From positions 3,658,001 through 3,722,000 of the forward strand of contig NZ_CP017479.1 of assembly GCF_001761465.1 (NCBI RefSeq): DNA of 64,000 nt. The letters are read 5' to 3'. The notes beneath the pieces were generated by a model. That model was not told where the DNA came from and searched no databases. It saw only the letters and a program-made list of their open reading frames with translations. Position 1 is the stretch's first letter. Each line of letters opens with the position of its first letter. The DNA comes from Flavobacterium gilvum (GTDB taxonomy: Bacteria; Bacteroidota; Bacteroidia; Flavobacteriales; Flavobacteriaceae). The position numbers and the translations under genes are program-made. Shown in pieces: positions 16,642-25,712 of this stretch.

Positions 16642-18909
16642 CTAATCTCTCGTAAAAGGTATTTTTTGATTGGAACTGATAATCATGTCAAATCCGCTTT
16701 TGGCTTCGTTAAATTCTAATGTTACACCTGCTTCTTTGGATTCAAATTTATCTTTACCTATTGGCGTAAGCGAAAATTTTGGATAGTTGGTAATTTCAGC
16801 AAAAAGCACACTGTTTTTTTCGGTAATTTCTATTTTCAGCGGAGCCGCTTTGGTAGAGAATTTACCCAAATAACCATCCAAAATAACATCCTTCTCAACA
16901 GTTCCACTACCCGATTTCCAAGTGTTATTGCTTTCGTTCACATCCGGCAAAACATGATCTGCATCGATAACTACGCTCTCGATTTCTTCGGTTGTATTCA
17001 CTTTGAATGACCAATCTACATTGCGTTGCCAAATTTCTACCGGCAATTTAACACGGGTTACTTTTCCGCTTTTCGTTTTTACATCCAAAACAACCGGCAT
17101 AGCCATTTTCTCAAAATTCTCAATTGTAATAACCGCTCCTTTACTCGGATCATTTTTCACATATTTAACGGAGTTAACACCTTGATCCAAACGCCAGTTA
17201 TTCACAAACCAAGCTCTCCAAAACCAACCTAAATCTTCTCCCGCCACATTTTCCATCGTTCTGAAAAAATCATCTGGTGCTGGATGCTTAAATGCCCAAC
17301 GCTCTGTATAGGTTCTAAAAGCCAAATCAAATCGCTCTGGTCCCAAAACTTGCTCTCTTAAAGCAATCAAAGCCGAACTTGGTTTAAAATAGCACAAAAG
17401 CCCAATATTTTTTTCCTTCATATTATCTGGTGAACTCATAACAGGCTCATTCTTTGGATCGGTAAAATATTCGGCATTTTGATGAAGATCCGTTGGCTTA
17501 CTTTTATATTCTCCGTTATTAAAATCAGTCGAGCTAATTGAGTTGATAAAAGTATTGAAACCTTCGTCCATCCATCCATATAAACGCTCATTGGAGCCTA
17601 CAATCATTGGGAACCATCCATGACCAAATTCATGGTCAGTTACTCCCCATAAATCTTCCCCTTTGGATTCCCAACCACAAAAAACAATTCCAGGATATTC
17701 CATTCCCCCCTCATTACCAGCTACATTGGTTGCCACAGGATAAGGATACTCAAACCATCTTTTGGAGTAATTCTCAATCGAAGTTTTAGTATATTCTGTA
17801 GAACGTCCCCAAGCTTCATTTCCAGCACTTTCGACAGGATAAGCAGATAATGCCAATGCTTTTGCACCACTTGGCAAATTGATTCTAGCACCATCCAAAA
17901 TAAATGCAGGCGAAGATGCCCAAGAAAGATCACGTGCATTTTTTATTTTAAAATGCCATGTTTTTTCAGCGGTTGTTCCAGCTTTTGATGCATTAGCGAC
18001 TACTTCTTCGGCGGTGCGAATCATAACTGTTTTTTCGCTTTGCTTAGCTTGAGTAATTCTTTTTTGTTCTTCGGCACTATAAACCGCAGTAGGATTCAAT
18101 AACTCCCCCGAGCAAACCACCACATGGTTCGCTGGCACAGTAATATTAGCGTCAAAATCACCATACTCCAAATAAAACTCTGAAGCTCCTAAATACGGAT
18201 TGGTGTTCCAACCTCTCAAATCATCATACACACACATACGTGGATACCACTGTGCTATTGTAAAAATCTTACCGTTTTTGGTATCCAAAACTCCCATTCT
18301 GTCTGAACCTTCTTTTGGGGAAATAAATGAAAAATCAATTTTAATTTTCACCACTCCGCCTTTAGCTTTCAAATCATCTGGTAAAAAAACCTGCATTCTA
18401 CTATCAGTGATAATGAATTTTGCCTCTTTTTCTGTTGATTTTCCTCCTTTGGAAGTAGTAACAACTTTAACTGATTGAATTTTATGTCCTCCGTCAAAAA
18501 TTTCGCCTCTCGCACCGTTACGACTTCCTGTCAACGGAATAAGAGCGTTTCCTCTGGAATCTGATTTGAATAAGTTTTGATCCAAATGCATCCATACAAA
18601 TGATAGCACATCGGTACTGTTGTTTGTATAAGTAAGTATCTCGGAACCAACAATTTCATTCGTTTTTTCGTTCAACTTGGCAGTTAATTTGTAATCGGCT
18701 CTGTTTTGCCAATATTCATGTCCGGGAGCTCCGCTGGCGGAACGTGTTGATGAACCATTGTTTGTGTAAAAAAAAGGGCCAAAGGCATCGTGATAATCGT
18801 ATTTTGAAACTGGTTTGGCAGAAGTTGTGCCTGCGTCCTGACTCCAAGATGCATTAAAAGCAATTAATAAAGCCAGTTGAAACAGGACTTTAAAACAATT
18901 ATTTCTCAT
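16642..18909 (-). CDS. M1-family metallopeptidase (secreted)
   Basis: A zinc aminopeptidase of the M1 family. After a signal peptide (about 1-23) the chain carries [11 protein letters not shown] near 398 (substrate-recognition motif, GxMEN type), the zinc motif HEFGH at 426-430 and the third zinc ligand E449 in WMDEGFNTF, exactly 18 residues after the second His. At 755 residues it has an extra C-terminal beta-rich part beyond the catalytic region. Probably periplasmic or outer-membrane associated. A possible minus-strand -7 element TATATTTG lies at 19076-19083, giving a long leader of about 160 nt. Peptide specificity unknown. Confidence 0.93.
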   Translation of the reverse strand: MRNNCFKVLFQLALLIAFNASWSQDAGTTSAKPVSKYDYHDAFGPFFYTNNGSSTRSASGAPGHEYWQNRADYKLTAKLNEKTNEIVGSEILTYTNNSTDVLSFVWMHLDQNLFKSDSRGNALIPLTGSRNGARGEIFDGGHKIQSVKVVTTSKGGKSTEKEAKFIITDSRMQVFLPDDLKAKGGVVKIKIDFSFISPKEGSDRMGVLDTKNGKIFTIAQWYPRMCVYDDLRGWNTNPYLGASEFYLEYGDFDANITVPANHVVVCSGELLNPTAVYSAEEQKRITQAKQSEKTVMIRTAEEVVANASKAGTTAEKTWHFKIKNARDLSWASSPAFILDGARINLPSGAKALALSAYPVESAGNEAWGRSTEYTKTSIENYSKRWFEYPYPVATNVAGNEGGMEYPGIVFCGWESKGEDLWGVTDHEFGHGWFPMIVGSNERLYGWMDEGFNTFINSISSTDFNNGEYKSKPTDLHQNAEYFTDPKNEPVMSSPDNMKEKNIGLLCYFKPSSALIALREQVLGPERFDLAFRTYTERWAFKHPAPDDFFRTMENVAGEDLGWFWRAWFVNNWRLDQGVNSVKYVKNDPSKGAVITIENFEKMAMPVVLDVKTKSGKVTRVKLPVEIWQRNVDWSFKVNTTEEIESVVIDADHVLPDVNESNNTWKSGSGTVEKDVILDGYLGKFSTKAAPLKIEITEKNSVLFAEITNYPKFSLTPIGKDKFESKEAGVTLEFNEAKSGFDMIISSNQKIPFTRD

Positions 18910-19159
18910 ATATAATATTTTATTGATTTTTAAAGGGGCAAATAACAGAATCGTATTTTGAGCTTGGAAAAACTATCCTGTTGCACTTATTTCATAAATT
19001 TTTGGTTTACAAAGCAAATTAATGGAAAAAAATTAAATTTTTTCTTAAAATTAAGAATTTGATTATTTTCCCCTACAAATATAATTAGTGTTTTTTCTTT
19101 CTTAAAACAAGATTTATAAAATATCTTTACAACTCATTTAACATCAAAATATTGTTCTC

Positions 19160-20008
19160 GTGATTACAACTATATCCAATTCTTTTCTGACTGCACAAAT
19201 CAAACATCTTGGAGCCGAATTAAGTTCCTTAAAAGACAATTCTAACAAAGAATACATTTGGAACGGAAATCCTGATTTTTGGGGGAAACACTCACCTGTT
19301 TTATTCCCAATTGTGGGTACGCTAAAAAACAATTCCTTCCAATATAAAGATGCTCAATATCAATTATCAAGACACGGTTTTGCTCGTGAAATGGAATTTG
19401 AATTAATTGACAAACAGGAAAACAAGTCAACTTTTTCATTAGTTTCATCTCCAAAAACCAAAGAAAAATATCCGTTTGATTTTGATTTACACCTCATTTA
19501 CACTTTGGAAAATAAATCTCTAAAAATTGAATATAAAGTATTCAACAACGGAGAAACCAAAATGCCATTTTCAATTGGAGCACATCCGGCATTTGATTTA
19601 CCCGGTGATTTTGAAAATTACAGTCTGACTTTTGAAAAAGAAGGAACTTTAAACTATTATATATTGGAAGATGGACTGATTTCGAATACTACAGATGAAT
19701 TGCATTTGGACAAAAACAAATTGCCCTTGAATTATGAATTATTCAAAAATGACGCATTGGTTTTCAAGAACATTGATTCCAAATCAATAACTATTCTGGA
19801 AAAATCCAAACCTTTTTTGAAAGTTAACTATACTGATTTTCCGGATTTGGGAATATGGACTCCAAACGCGCCTTTTATTTGTATTGAACCTTGGTTTGGT
19901 TATTCGGACACGGTTGATAAATCAGGGGATCTTTTTGATAAAGAAGGTATTCAACTATTAGAGCCAAAAGCAGTTTTTCATTCTGAATTCAGTATTGAAA
20001 TCCTATAA
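19160..20008 (+). CDS. Aldose 1-epimerase family protein
   Basis: A 282-residue protein of the galactose-mutarotase-like fold (PF01263, LacX/YihR-like branch), expected to interconvert alpha and beta anomers of a sugar or sugar phosphate. Recognisable parts are LGAELSSLKDN near 15-25, WGKHSPVLFPIVG near 39-51, SRHGFARE near 71-78 and IGAHPAFDLPGDF near 139-151, which carry the conserved His residues. It starts with GTG at 19160; no ATG gives a better match. The next gene begins 20 bp downstream. Confidence 0.85.
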   Translation: MITTISNSFLTAQIKHLGAELSSLKDNSNKEYIWNGNPDFWGKHSPVLFPIVGTLKNNSFQYKDAQYQLSRHGFAREMEFELIDKQENKSTFSLVSSPKTKEKYPFDFDLHLIYTLENKSLKIEYKVFNNGETKMPFSIGAHPAFDLPGDFENYSLTFEKEGTLNYYILEDGLISNTTDELHLDKNKLPLNYELFKNDALVFKNIDSKSITILEKSKPFLKVNYTDFPDLGIWTPNAPFICIEPWFGYSDTVDKSGDLFDKEGIQLLEPKAVFHSEFSIEIL

Positions 20009-20028
20009 ACAATAACAAATTAAACGTT

Positions 20029-20583
20029 ATGCTAGAAATTAACTTTTTGCCATTTCCCGTATTAAAAACAAAGCGTTTACTATTACGACAAGTCAATAAG
20101 AATGATGCAAACACAATTTTGTCTTTACGTTCCAATGATGAAGTAATGAAATACATTCCGAGACCTTATCTTAAAACCAAAGAAGATGCCCTTGAACTCA
20201 TTGCTATGTTTGATGACAAAATCGAAAATGGAATAGGTATCAATTGGGGAATTTGTTTTCCTGATGAACCCGAAAAAATAATAGGAATCATTGGCCATTA
20301 CAGACTAAAACCAGAACATTTCAGAGCCGAAGTCGGTTATATGATATTTCCGGAATATAATGGAAAAGGAATCGTATCTGAAGCGTTGCAAAAAGTAGTT
20401 GAATATGGTTTCAAAGAGATGAAATTACACTCACTTGAAGCAATTTTGGATCCTGAGAATAAAGGTTCAGAAAAGGTTTTATTAAAAAATGGTTTTGTAA
20501 AAGAAGGACATTTAATAGAAAATGAATATTATGAAGGACGCTTTTTGGACTCGATGATTTATTCACTTTTAAATAATTCTTAA
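20029..20583 (+). CDS. GNAT-family N-acetyltransferase (RimJ/RimL-like)
   Basis: A 184-residue acetyl-CoA-dependent transferase. The N-terminal TKRLLLRQVNKNDA is the typical opening of the RimJ/RimL branch, and the acetyl-CoA loop lies around EVGYMIFPEYNGKGIVSEAL (about residues 103-122). Targets in this branch include ribosomal-protein N-termini or small molecules; none can be assigned here. It follows the epimerase gene closely and may share its transcript. An 18-bp perfect inverted repeat directly behind the stop may act as terminator. Confidence 0.88.
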   Translation: MLEINFLPFPVLKTKRLLLRQVNKNDANTILSLRSNDEVMKYIPRPYLKTKEDALELIAMFDDKIENGIGINWGICFPDEPEKIIGIIGHYRLKPEHFRAEVGYMIFPEYNGKGIVSEALQKVVEYGFKEMKLHSLEAILDPENKGSEKVLLKNGFVKEGHLIENEYYEGRFLDSMIYSLLNNS

Positions 20584-20584
20584 T

Positions 20585-20650
20585 GTTTATGGTTTGTTGT
20601 TTTTGGTTTATAGTTTTTAGTCGAAAGACGATAAACAACAAACCATAAAC
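20585..20650. repeat. Perfect 18-bp inverted repeat between convergent genes
   Basis: GTTTATGGTTTGTTGTTT (20585-20602) and its exact complement (20633-20650) flank a 30-bp loop. It starts one base after the GNAT stop and ends at the stop of the VF530-family gene, so it may serve as a shared terminator, though it lacks clean T-tracts. Confidence 0.7.
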
Positions 20651-20886
20651 TATAAACTATTATTTATCTTTGGAAGTGTTTTTACATACAACTCCTCTAC
20701 TTGTTTTCGTGCCCAATCGGTTTTCCTTAAAAAGGTAAGACTTGACTTCACACTTGGGTTTTCGTTGAATGATTTTATTTTGATAAGTTCTCCCAAAGTG
20801 TCAAAACCATAGTAATCGACCAATGTTTCGACTATTTTTTGGAGTGTTATTCCGTGAAGCGGGTCTTTAGACTGATGTTTTTCCAT
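20650..20886 (-). CDS. VF530 family protein (DUF2132)
   Basis: A 78-residue protein with [20 protein letters not shown] at 8-27 and [20 protein letters not shown] at 51-70, the pattern of the small helical VF530/DUF2132 family. Members have a fold suggesting DNA binding; cellular role unknown. A minus-strand -7 element TAAATTTG at 20891-20898 lies four bases before the ATG, so the mRNA is probably leaderless. Confidence 0.88.
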   Translation of the reverse strand: MEKHQSKDPLHGITLQKIVETLVDYYGFDTLGELIKIKSFNENPSVKSSLTFLRKTDWARKQVEELYVKTLPKINNSL

Positions 20887-20890
20887 GATA

Positions 20891-20898
20891 CAAATTTA
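20891..20898 (-). promoter_or_regulatory. -7 promoter element of the VF530-family gene
   Basis: TAAATTTG on the minus strand fits TAnnTTTG and ends four bases before the ATG at 20886. Expected transcription start coincides with the start codon. Confidence 0.55.
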
Positions 20899-20960
20899 TG
20901 GCATTTTCTCTAGGGCAGACAAAATTCATCAACGAATTTCAATTTTCACTAAATAAAACA

Positions 20961-21124
20961 TTAAACATATAAGTCATATAAGTTTTAAATTGAAACAAAA
21001 ACAAGTAAAATCAAAAAAAGTCCAAATAAGCAAGTCTCTTTTGTTTAACAAAAAATGTTTTTTACTTATTCGAACTTTTAATTTCTAACTAGCCAAAGTA
21101 TTTAAAAACTTATATGACTTATAT
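20961..21124. repeat. ATATAAGTCATATAAG palindromic repeat, copy split by the IS
   Basis: Left arm TTAAACATATAAGTCATATA (20961-20980) and right arm ending ACTTATATGACTTATAT (21108-21124) are inverted copies about 120 bp apart. The right arm continues beyond the insertion sequence as GGTAAAAAAATT at 22442. A second full copy lies at 56492-56662 and a lone arm near 8579-8598. Confidence 0.7.
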
Positions 21125-22432
21125 TAGTACTGATGCGTTAATATTTAACTGTTAAATAAGTTTATCTGTTCATTGACATTTTGATTTGATTGAATATCTG
21201 TTAGAAGCTCACTTAATGGGGTTTTGTCAAATACTGATATCCCCAGGATTTGTATTATTTCATATATCGATAAATCACTTTTTAAATCCTTTTTAATTTT
21301 TGCAATTATTAAATATGTAGAAATTGCTATCCATATGTGAATATTTACTGCGTTTTCGGAATGTCCCCATAAAGTTTTAATAGTCAAATTTTGTTTTATC
21401 CACTTGAAAAACACCTCAATTTGCCATCTATTGCGATATAAATTCGCTATTTCTAGAGCTGTTAATTCAAAATTATTGGTTAAAAAAGACAATTCTATTT
21501 CGCTTTCAAAGTCATAAAATTCTACTAGTCTCAATGATTCTGGATAGAGTTTTTTGGATTTGTATCCATTAAGTGTTATAGTTTTATCTCCTCTCAATCC
21601 TGTACTCTGGTCAATATTATAGTTTATCTCAACAATGGAATAATTCATTGATGTTTTTGATCTTGATATAAAAAATGCATCACTTACGTGAAATCTATAT
21701 AAAGCTTTAAAGTCAACATAAGCCTTGTCCATTATGTAAATAGCATCAGGATTTGGAATAAGAACATCTAGCGTGTTACTGTCATGGTATTTACCGTCAG
21801 TGATGAGTATAAAAGCCGGAATACTACCTCTTAAATCTAGTAATGTATGGACTTTAATTGCCCCTCTAGAGTATTTTCCAGGAGCCCAACTAAACAATTT
21901 TAAACTTAGAGATATAGTTGTAGAATCTAATGCAAATACCTCGTTATCGATATCAATGTTCAGAATTGATTCATCTGAGTATTTTGGCCTAACTTGATTG
22001 ATTAAGAAAAATCCAAAATCCTCAAATATTCTGTAATCTCTTCTTTCATTAGCTCTTGATAAAGTAGATTGATTTACATATTGCTTAATTCCAAGGTGGT
22101 ACAGTTTGTTTCGATGAGCTTTTAAACAGGTACAAATATCTCTTAAAGAATTCCTAGAGGTTAATTGACCAAAGAACAATTGTAAAAATTGATTCCAACA
22201 ATTAAAATCTCTAGTTCTGTAATCGCCATTGTATTTTATAACGGACTTTTCAAATTCATAACGATTAATAAAATTTAGAATTTGTGCAAAAACATATTTC
22301 CCTGAATTCATAGCTTAACAATAAGATTGCAAAGCTAACTTTCAATTCAAATCAAAAAATCAAAGAACGTATGTAATACGTTGGTATTAGTGTAATTATG
22401 AAATATTTTTAAAAATTAACGCATCACTAGTA
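21125..22432. mobile_element. IS4-family insertion sequence, 1308 bp, with 9-bp target duplication
   Basis: The ends TAGTACTGATGCGTTAAT (from 21125) and the complement of the right end, TACTAGTGATGCGTTAAT (to 22432), match at 16 of 18 positions. The 9-mer GACTTATAT directly precedes (21116-21124) and follows (22433-22441) the element and is identical on both sides, a fresh target duplication. One full-length transposase gene is inside, and the element appears intact. Confidence 0.88.
21145..22311 (-). CDS. IS4-family transposase (DUF4372 + DDE domain)
   Basis: A 388-residue transposase that fills almost the whole insertion sequence. The N-terminal 75 residues resemble DUF4372, the DNA-binding part common in this IS4 group. 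The DDE catalytic residues appear as D129 in ALDSTTISL, D195 in YIMDKAYVD, and E299 in LYRNRWQIEVFFKWIK, where Y292-R295-E299-K306 fits the IS4 signature Y(2)R(3)E(6)K exactly. No frameshift or stop interrupts it, so it may be active. It reads on the minus strand, opposite to smpB. Confidence 0.93.
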   Translation of the reverse strand: MNSGKYVFAQILNFINRYEFEKSVIKYNGDYRTRDFNCWNQFLQLFFGQLTSRNSLRDICTCLKAHRNKLYHLGIKQYVNQSTLSRANERRDYRIFEDFGFFLINQVRPKYSDESILNIDIDNEVFALDSTTISLSLKLFSWAPGKYSRGAIKVHTLLDLRGSIPAFILITDGKYHDSNTLDVLIPNPDAIYIMDKAYVDFKALYRFHVSDAFFISRSKTSMNYSIVEINYNIDQSTGLRGDKTITLNGYKSKKLYPESLRLVEFYDFESEIELSFLTNNFELTALEIANLYRNRWQIEVFFKWIKQNLTIKTLWGHSENAVNIHIWIAISTYLIIAKIKKDLKSDLSIYEIIQILGISVFDKTPLSELLTDIQSNQNVNEQINLFNS

Positions 22433-22540
22433 GACTTATATGGTAAAAAAATTAATAAGTAAAAATTAGTGAATTAGTGACAAAAAACATACGTAACAAG
22501 TATAGCTTTTCCCAAAAACAATTGTTCTTTCATTAATAAG

Positions 22541-22552
22541 TTCCTAAATTTG
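22541..22552 (+). promoter_or_regulatory. Promoter of smpB
   Basis: TAAATTTG (22545-22552) with TTGT 19 bp upstream. The ATG follows after seven bases, so the smpB mRNA is probably leaderless or nearly so. Confidence 0.6.
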
Positions 22553-22559
22553 CGCAACT

Positions 22560-23012
22560 ATGCAAAAAACAGTCAACATCCTAAATAAAAGAGCCCGATT
22601 TGATTACGAAATCCTTGAGACCTACACGGCTGGAATTGTTTTGGCCGGTACCGAAATAAAATCCATTCGATTGGGAAAAGCAAATATTACCGAAAGTTTT
22701 TGCGAATTCAGCAACAATGAACTTTTCGCCATCAATACCTATATTGAGGAATACAGTTTTGGGAACCAGTTCAACCACAAGTCACGAAGCGAAAGAAAAC
22801 TACTACTGAATAAGAGAGAATTAAAAGGATTGGCTCGAAGTGTACAGGCAAAAGGACTCACCATTGTCCCTCTAAAATTGTTTACCAACGAAAAAGGATT
22901 GGCTAAACTGCAAATAGGGCTTTGCAGAGGTAAAAAAACATACGACAAAAGAGAATCCCTTAAAGAACAGGATACTAAAAGAGATTTAGACAGGATCAAA
23001 AAAGCATATTAA
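22560..23012 (+). CDS. smpB: SsrA-binding protein SmpB
   Basis: Binds tmRNA and brings it to stalled ribosomes for trans-translation. The 150-residue protein has the family core AGIVLAGTEIKSIRLGKANI (residues 25-44) and the basic tail DTKRDLDRIKKAY, which enters the mRNA channel. Length and start are standard. It lies just beyond the insertion sequence; since its promoter is 104 bp from the IS right end, expression should be intact. The tmRNA gene itself is not in the window. Confidence 0.96.
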   Translation: MQKTVNILNKRARFDYEILETYTAGIVLAGTEIKSIRLGKANITESFCEFSNNELFAINTYIEEYSFGNQFNHKSRSERKLLLNKRELKGLARSVQAKGLTIVPLKLFTNEKGLAKLQIGLCRGKKTYDKRESLKEQDTKRDLDRIKKAY

Positions 23013-23105
23013 AACAATTTTGGTCAAAATTTTATTGCATTTCATAGTTTTTATTTTCAAATTATAATTACATTTACTTACATTATAACGAAAAACAAAC
23101 AACCT

Positions 23106-23780
23106 ATGAAAAAACTATTTATCTTCTTAATCTGTGTATGCTTAGCTAGTTGCGGTAGTAATACATCTATAGTATCGAGTTGGAGGGATCCTAATGCTAC
23201 TCTTGCCAAAGAAAACTTCAAAAAAGTATTAATTGTGGCATTGGCAAAAGACGAAAGCACCAGAAGAGCAACTGAAAACAGAATTGCATCTATTAATCCG
23301 TCAGTATTAAACCCCTCTTATAATTATTTAAATCAACAAAATCTTAATCTTACCCAAGAAGAAAAAATAAAAATTATCCAATCGGAAGGTTTTGATGGGG
23401 CAATTACTATGCGTTTCATTAAAGCAGACAAGGAAACCCAATATGTTCCAGGAACTACAAGCTATTACAGCGGAATGCATTATCCGGGCATGGGATATGG
23501 CTATGCAGGCGGATGGGGAGTTGGTTACGGTGCTGGATTTGGAGGATGGTATGGCGCTTATGCTCCTGCTTATTACTCACCAGGATACTATCAGGAAAAC
23601 ACCTATTACTATATCGAAACTAATATTTTTGACCTTAAAAACAACAAACTAGTTTGGAGTGCCACCACAAAATCACTAGATGTATCTCATGTTGATACAA
23701 CTATTGATGAGATTATGGAAGCTTGTGTACAACAAATGAAAGCTGATGGTTATATAGATCCAAAAACAAAATCAAAATAA
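23106..23780 (+). CDS. Lipoprotein of unknown function with Gly/Tyr-rich segment
   Basis: A 224-residue protein with lipoprotein signal MKKLFIFLICVCLASCGS (lipobox Cys at 16). The N-terminal half (about 20-115) contains SSWRDPNATLAKENFKKVLIVALAKDE, resembling conserved Bacteroidota lipoproteins that begin with an SSW(R/K)DP motif. A low-complexity stretch at about 119-165 is rich in Gly, Tyr, Ala and Pro. The C-terminal part (about 168-220) returns to ordinary sequence with VWSATTKSLDVSHVDTTIDEIM. Function unknown; I do not assign a named family. A hairpin terminator follows. Confidence 0.7.
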   Translation: MKKLFIFLICVCLASCGSNTSIVSSWRDPNATLAKENFKKVLIVALAKDESTRRATENRIASINPSVLNPSYNYLNQQNLNLTQEEKIKIIQSEGFDGAITMRFIKADKETQYVPGTTSYYSGMHYPGMGYGYAGGWGVGYGAGFGGWYGAYAPAYYSPGYYQENTYYYIETNIFDLKNNKLVWSATTKSLDVSHVDTTIDEIMEACVQQMKADGYIDPKTKSK

Positions 23781-23803
23781 TTTCCCTCAAAATTATCAAG
23801 TAT

Positions 23804-23836
23804 AAAAAAAGCAACTCAGATGAGTTGCTTTTTTTG
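23804..23836. terminator. Bidirectional terminator between lipoprotein gene and pcm
   Basis: AAAGCAACTC-AGAT-GAGTTGCTTT stem-loop with A-run before and T-run after, serving both convergent genes. Confidence 0.9.
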
Positions 23837-23854
23837 TTAATCAATAATTACTCT

Positions 23855-24496
23855 TTAATTCTTATCTTCCAATAAAGGAACAAATCGAAATTCTCCAAAC
23901 TCGTGTTTTTCAAATTGCGTTTCATTTACACGAATCAACAAAGTCATAATCTGAACATCTTCACCTAATGGAATCACGAGTCTTCCTCCTATTTTAAGCT
24001 GTGCCATTAAAGCTTGAGGAATTATCGGAGCGCCAGCCGTTACAATAACACTGTCAAACGGAGCGTGATTAGGCAATCCTTTGTAACCATCTCCAAAAGA
24101 AAGATGTTTTGGGCGTATTCCTAGTTTTGGCAATAAACTCGAGGTTTTCTTGAACAACTCATTTTGTCTTTCGATAGAATAAACCTGAGCTCCCATCAAA
24201 CACAAAACTGCGGTTTGATACCCGGAACCGGTACCAATTTCCAATACTTTATCTCCTTTATTAATTTCTAATAATTGCGACTGAAATGCAACTGTATAGG
24301 GTTGCGAAATAGTCTGTCCAGCAGCAATAGGAAAGGCTTTGTCCTGATAGGCGTAATCTTCAAAACTTGAATTCAAAAACAAATGGCGGGGGATTTTTTT
24401 TATAGCTTCCAAGACATTTTTATCAGTAATTCCCTTTTTATGCAAAACGGAAACCAATTGATTTCTAAGTCCTTGATGCTTGGCTGTATCTTTCAA
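23855..24496 (-). CDS. pcm: Protein-L-isoaspartate O-methyltransferase
   Basis: Methylates isoaspartyl residues in damaged proteins so that they can be repaired, using S-adenosylmethionine. The 213-residue chain has the SAM motif VLEIGTGSGYQTAVL near 81-95, preceded by AAGQTISQPYTVAFQ near 57-71, the conserved substrate-side motif of this enzyme. GGRLVIPLGE near 175-184 completes the fold. Length is standard. It is read alone toward the shared terminator. Confidence 0.95.
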   Translation of the reverse strand: MKDTAKHQGLRNQLVSVLHKKGITDKNVLEAIKKIPRHLFLNSSFEDYAYQDKAFPIAAGQTISQPYTVAFQSQLLEINKGDKVLEIGTGSGYQTAVLCLMGAQVYSIERQNELFKKTSSLLPKLGIRPKHLSFGDGYKGLPNHAPFDSVIVTAGAPIIPQALMAQLKIGGRLVIPLGEDVQIMTLLIRVNETQFEKHEFGEFRFVPLLEDKN

Positions 24497-24615
24497 AATT
24501 TAAGTTTTTTTTATAGAACAAAAATAGAAAACTAAATCAATTTTCAATCCAAATTTAAGTCTAATTCTTTCCTTCGAATAATATTGAAGACCACATTAAT
24601 TTAGCATTTTTATAA

Positions 24616-24646
24616 ATTGGATTTTCTTATTTTATTACTATTTTTG
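24616..24646 (+). promoter_or_regulatory. Promoter of the Gfo/Idh/MocA oxidoreductase gene
   Basis: ATTG (24616-24619), 19 bp, TATTTTTG (24639-24646); ATG 16 bp further on. Confidence 0.6.
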
Positions 24647-24662
24647 TGGAAACATCATTATT

Positions 24663-25628
24663 ATGCTTAAAATTGGAGTATTAGGTGCAGGACATCTAGG
24701 CAAGATACATTTGCGATTATTACAACAATCCAAAAAATACGAATTGGTTGGTTTTTATGATGAAAACCATGAGAACGGAGAAAAAGTTTCCAAGGAATTT
24801 GGATACAAACAATTTTCTACAATAGCTTCTCTAATTCATGCTGTAGACGTTATTGACATTGTCACCCCTACTCTCTCACATTATAAATGTGCCAAAGTAG
24901 CCATTAAATCTGGCAAACACGTTTTTATAGAAAAACCCATTTCTAATACTGTTGAAGAAGCCGAGGAAATCATTGCTCTTGCCAAAGAATTCAATGTAAA
25001 AGGCCAGGTGGGTCATGTTGAAAGATTCAATCCTGCATTCATCGCTACCAAAAATATGATTGAAAACCCGATGTTCATCGAGACGCATCGTTTGGCCGAA
25101 TTTAATCCTCGTGGAACAGACGTTCCTGTTGTTTTAGATTTAATGATTCACGATATTGATGCCATTATGAGCGTGGTTAAATCTAAAGTTAAGAAAATTG
25201 ATGCCAGTGGTGTTTCGGTGATAAGTGACACTCCGGATATTGCCAATGCCCGAATTGAATTTGAAAATGGTTGTGTGGCCAACTTGACTGCAAGCCGAAT
25301 TTCGTTGAAAAACATGCGTAAATCACGCTTTTTTCAAAAAGACGCCTATATCTCAGTAGATTTTCTGGAAAAGAAATGCGAGGTTGTAAAAATGAAAGAT
25401 GCACCGGAAATTCCAGGTGATTTTGACATGATTCTGCAAAATGCCGAAGGTGTAAAAAAACAAATTTACTTCTCGAATCCTGATGTTCATCAAAATAATG
25501 CTATCCTTGAAGAACTAGAAACATTTGCTGACGCAATCAGTAATGATACTATACCAGTTGTTACTTTGGAACAAGCTACTGACGCTTTGAGAGTAGCTTA
25601 CCAAATTATCGATTGTTTCAAAAAGTAA
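24663..25628 (+). CDS. Gfo/Idh/MocA family oxidoreductase
   Basis: A 321-residue NAD(P)-dependent dehydrogenase. Residues 1-120 form the Rossmann domain with LGAGHLGKIHLRLL (7-20) and EKPISNTVEEAEEII (94-108), where EKP is the family's catalytic-lysine motif. The C-terminal alpha/beta domain follows, with DLMIHDIDAIM near 159. Substrates in the family are mostly sugars or sugar derivatives; none can be read here. It is followed after a 19-bp inverted repeat by hbd. Confidence 0.9.
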   Translation: MLKIGVLGAGHLGKIHLRLLQQSKKYELVGFYDENHENGEKVSKEFGYKQFSTIASLIHAVDVIDIVTPTLSHYKCAKVAIKSGKHVFIEKPISNTVEEAEEIIALAKEFNVKGQVGHVERFNPAFIATKNMIENPMFIETHRLAEFNPRGTDVPVVLDLMIHDIDAIMSVVKSKVKKIDASGVSVISDTPDIANARIEFENGCVANLTASRISLKNMRKSRFFQKDAYISVDFLEKKCEVVKMKDAPEIPGDFDMILQNAEGVKKQIYFSNPDVHQNNAILEELETFADAISNDTIPVVTLEQATDALRVAYQIIDCFKK

Positions 25629-25643
25629 TTCAAAATTTAGTTT

Positions 25644-25690
25644 AAAGTTTAAGGTTTAAAGTCACAGCGTAACTTTAAACCTTAAACTTT
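25644..25690. repeat. Perfect 19-bp inverted repeat (AAAGTTTAAGG type), copy 1
   Basis: AAAGTTTAAGGTTTAAAGT (25644-25662) and its exact complement (25672-25690) with a 9-bp loop, in the spacer before hbd. A related, degenerate copy is at 53929-53980. It may weaken read-through between the two genes, although the region behind it is not U-rich. Confidence 0.7.
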
Positions 25691-25712
25691 TTAACTTTAA
25701 ACAAATAAAGAA

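Noticed and set aside
21125..22432. Source of the small element at 8713-8926
   Set aside because: The IS ends (TAGTACTGATGCG) do not match the ends of the small element (CTACCGTSTGGACACA).
22312..22560. tmRNA gene next to smpB
   Set aside because: The 250 bp hold the IS right end, its duplication and the smpB promoter; no tRNA-like ends or tag reading frame are seen.
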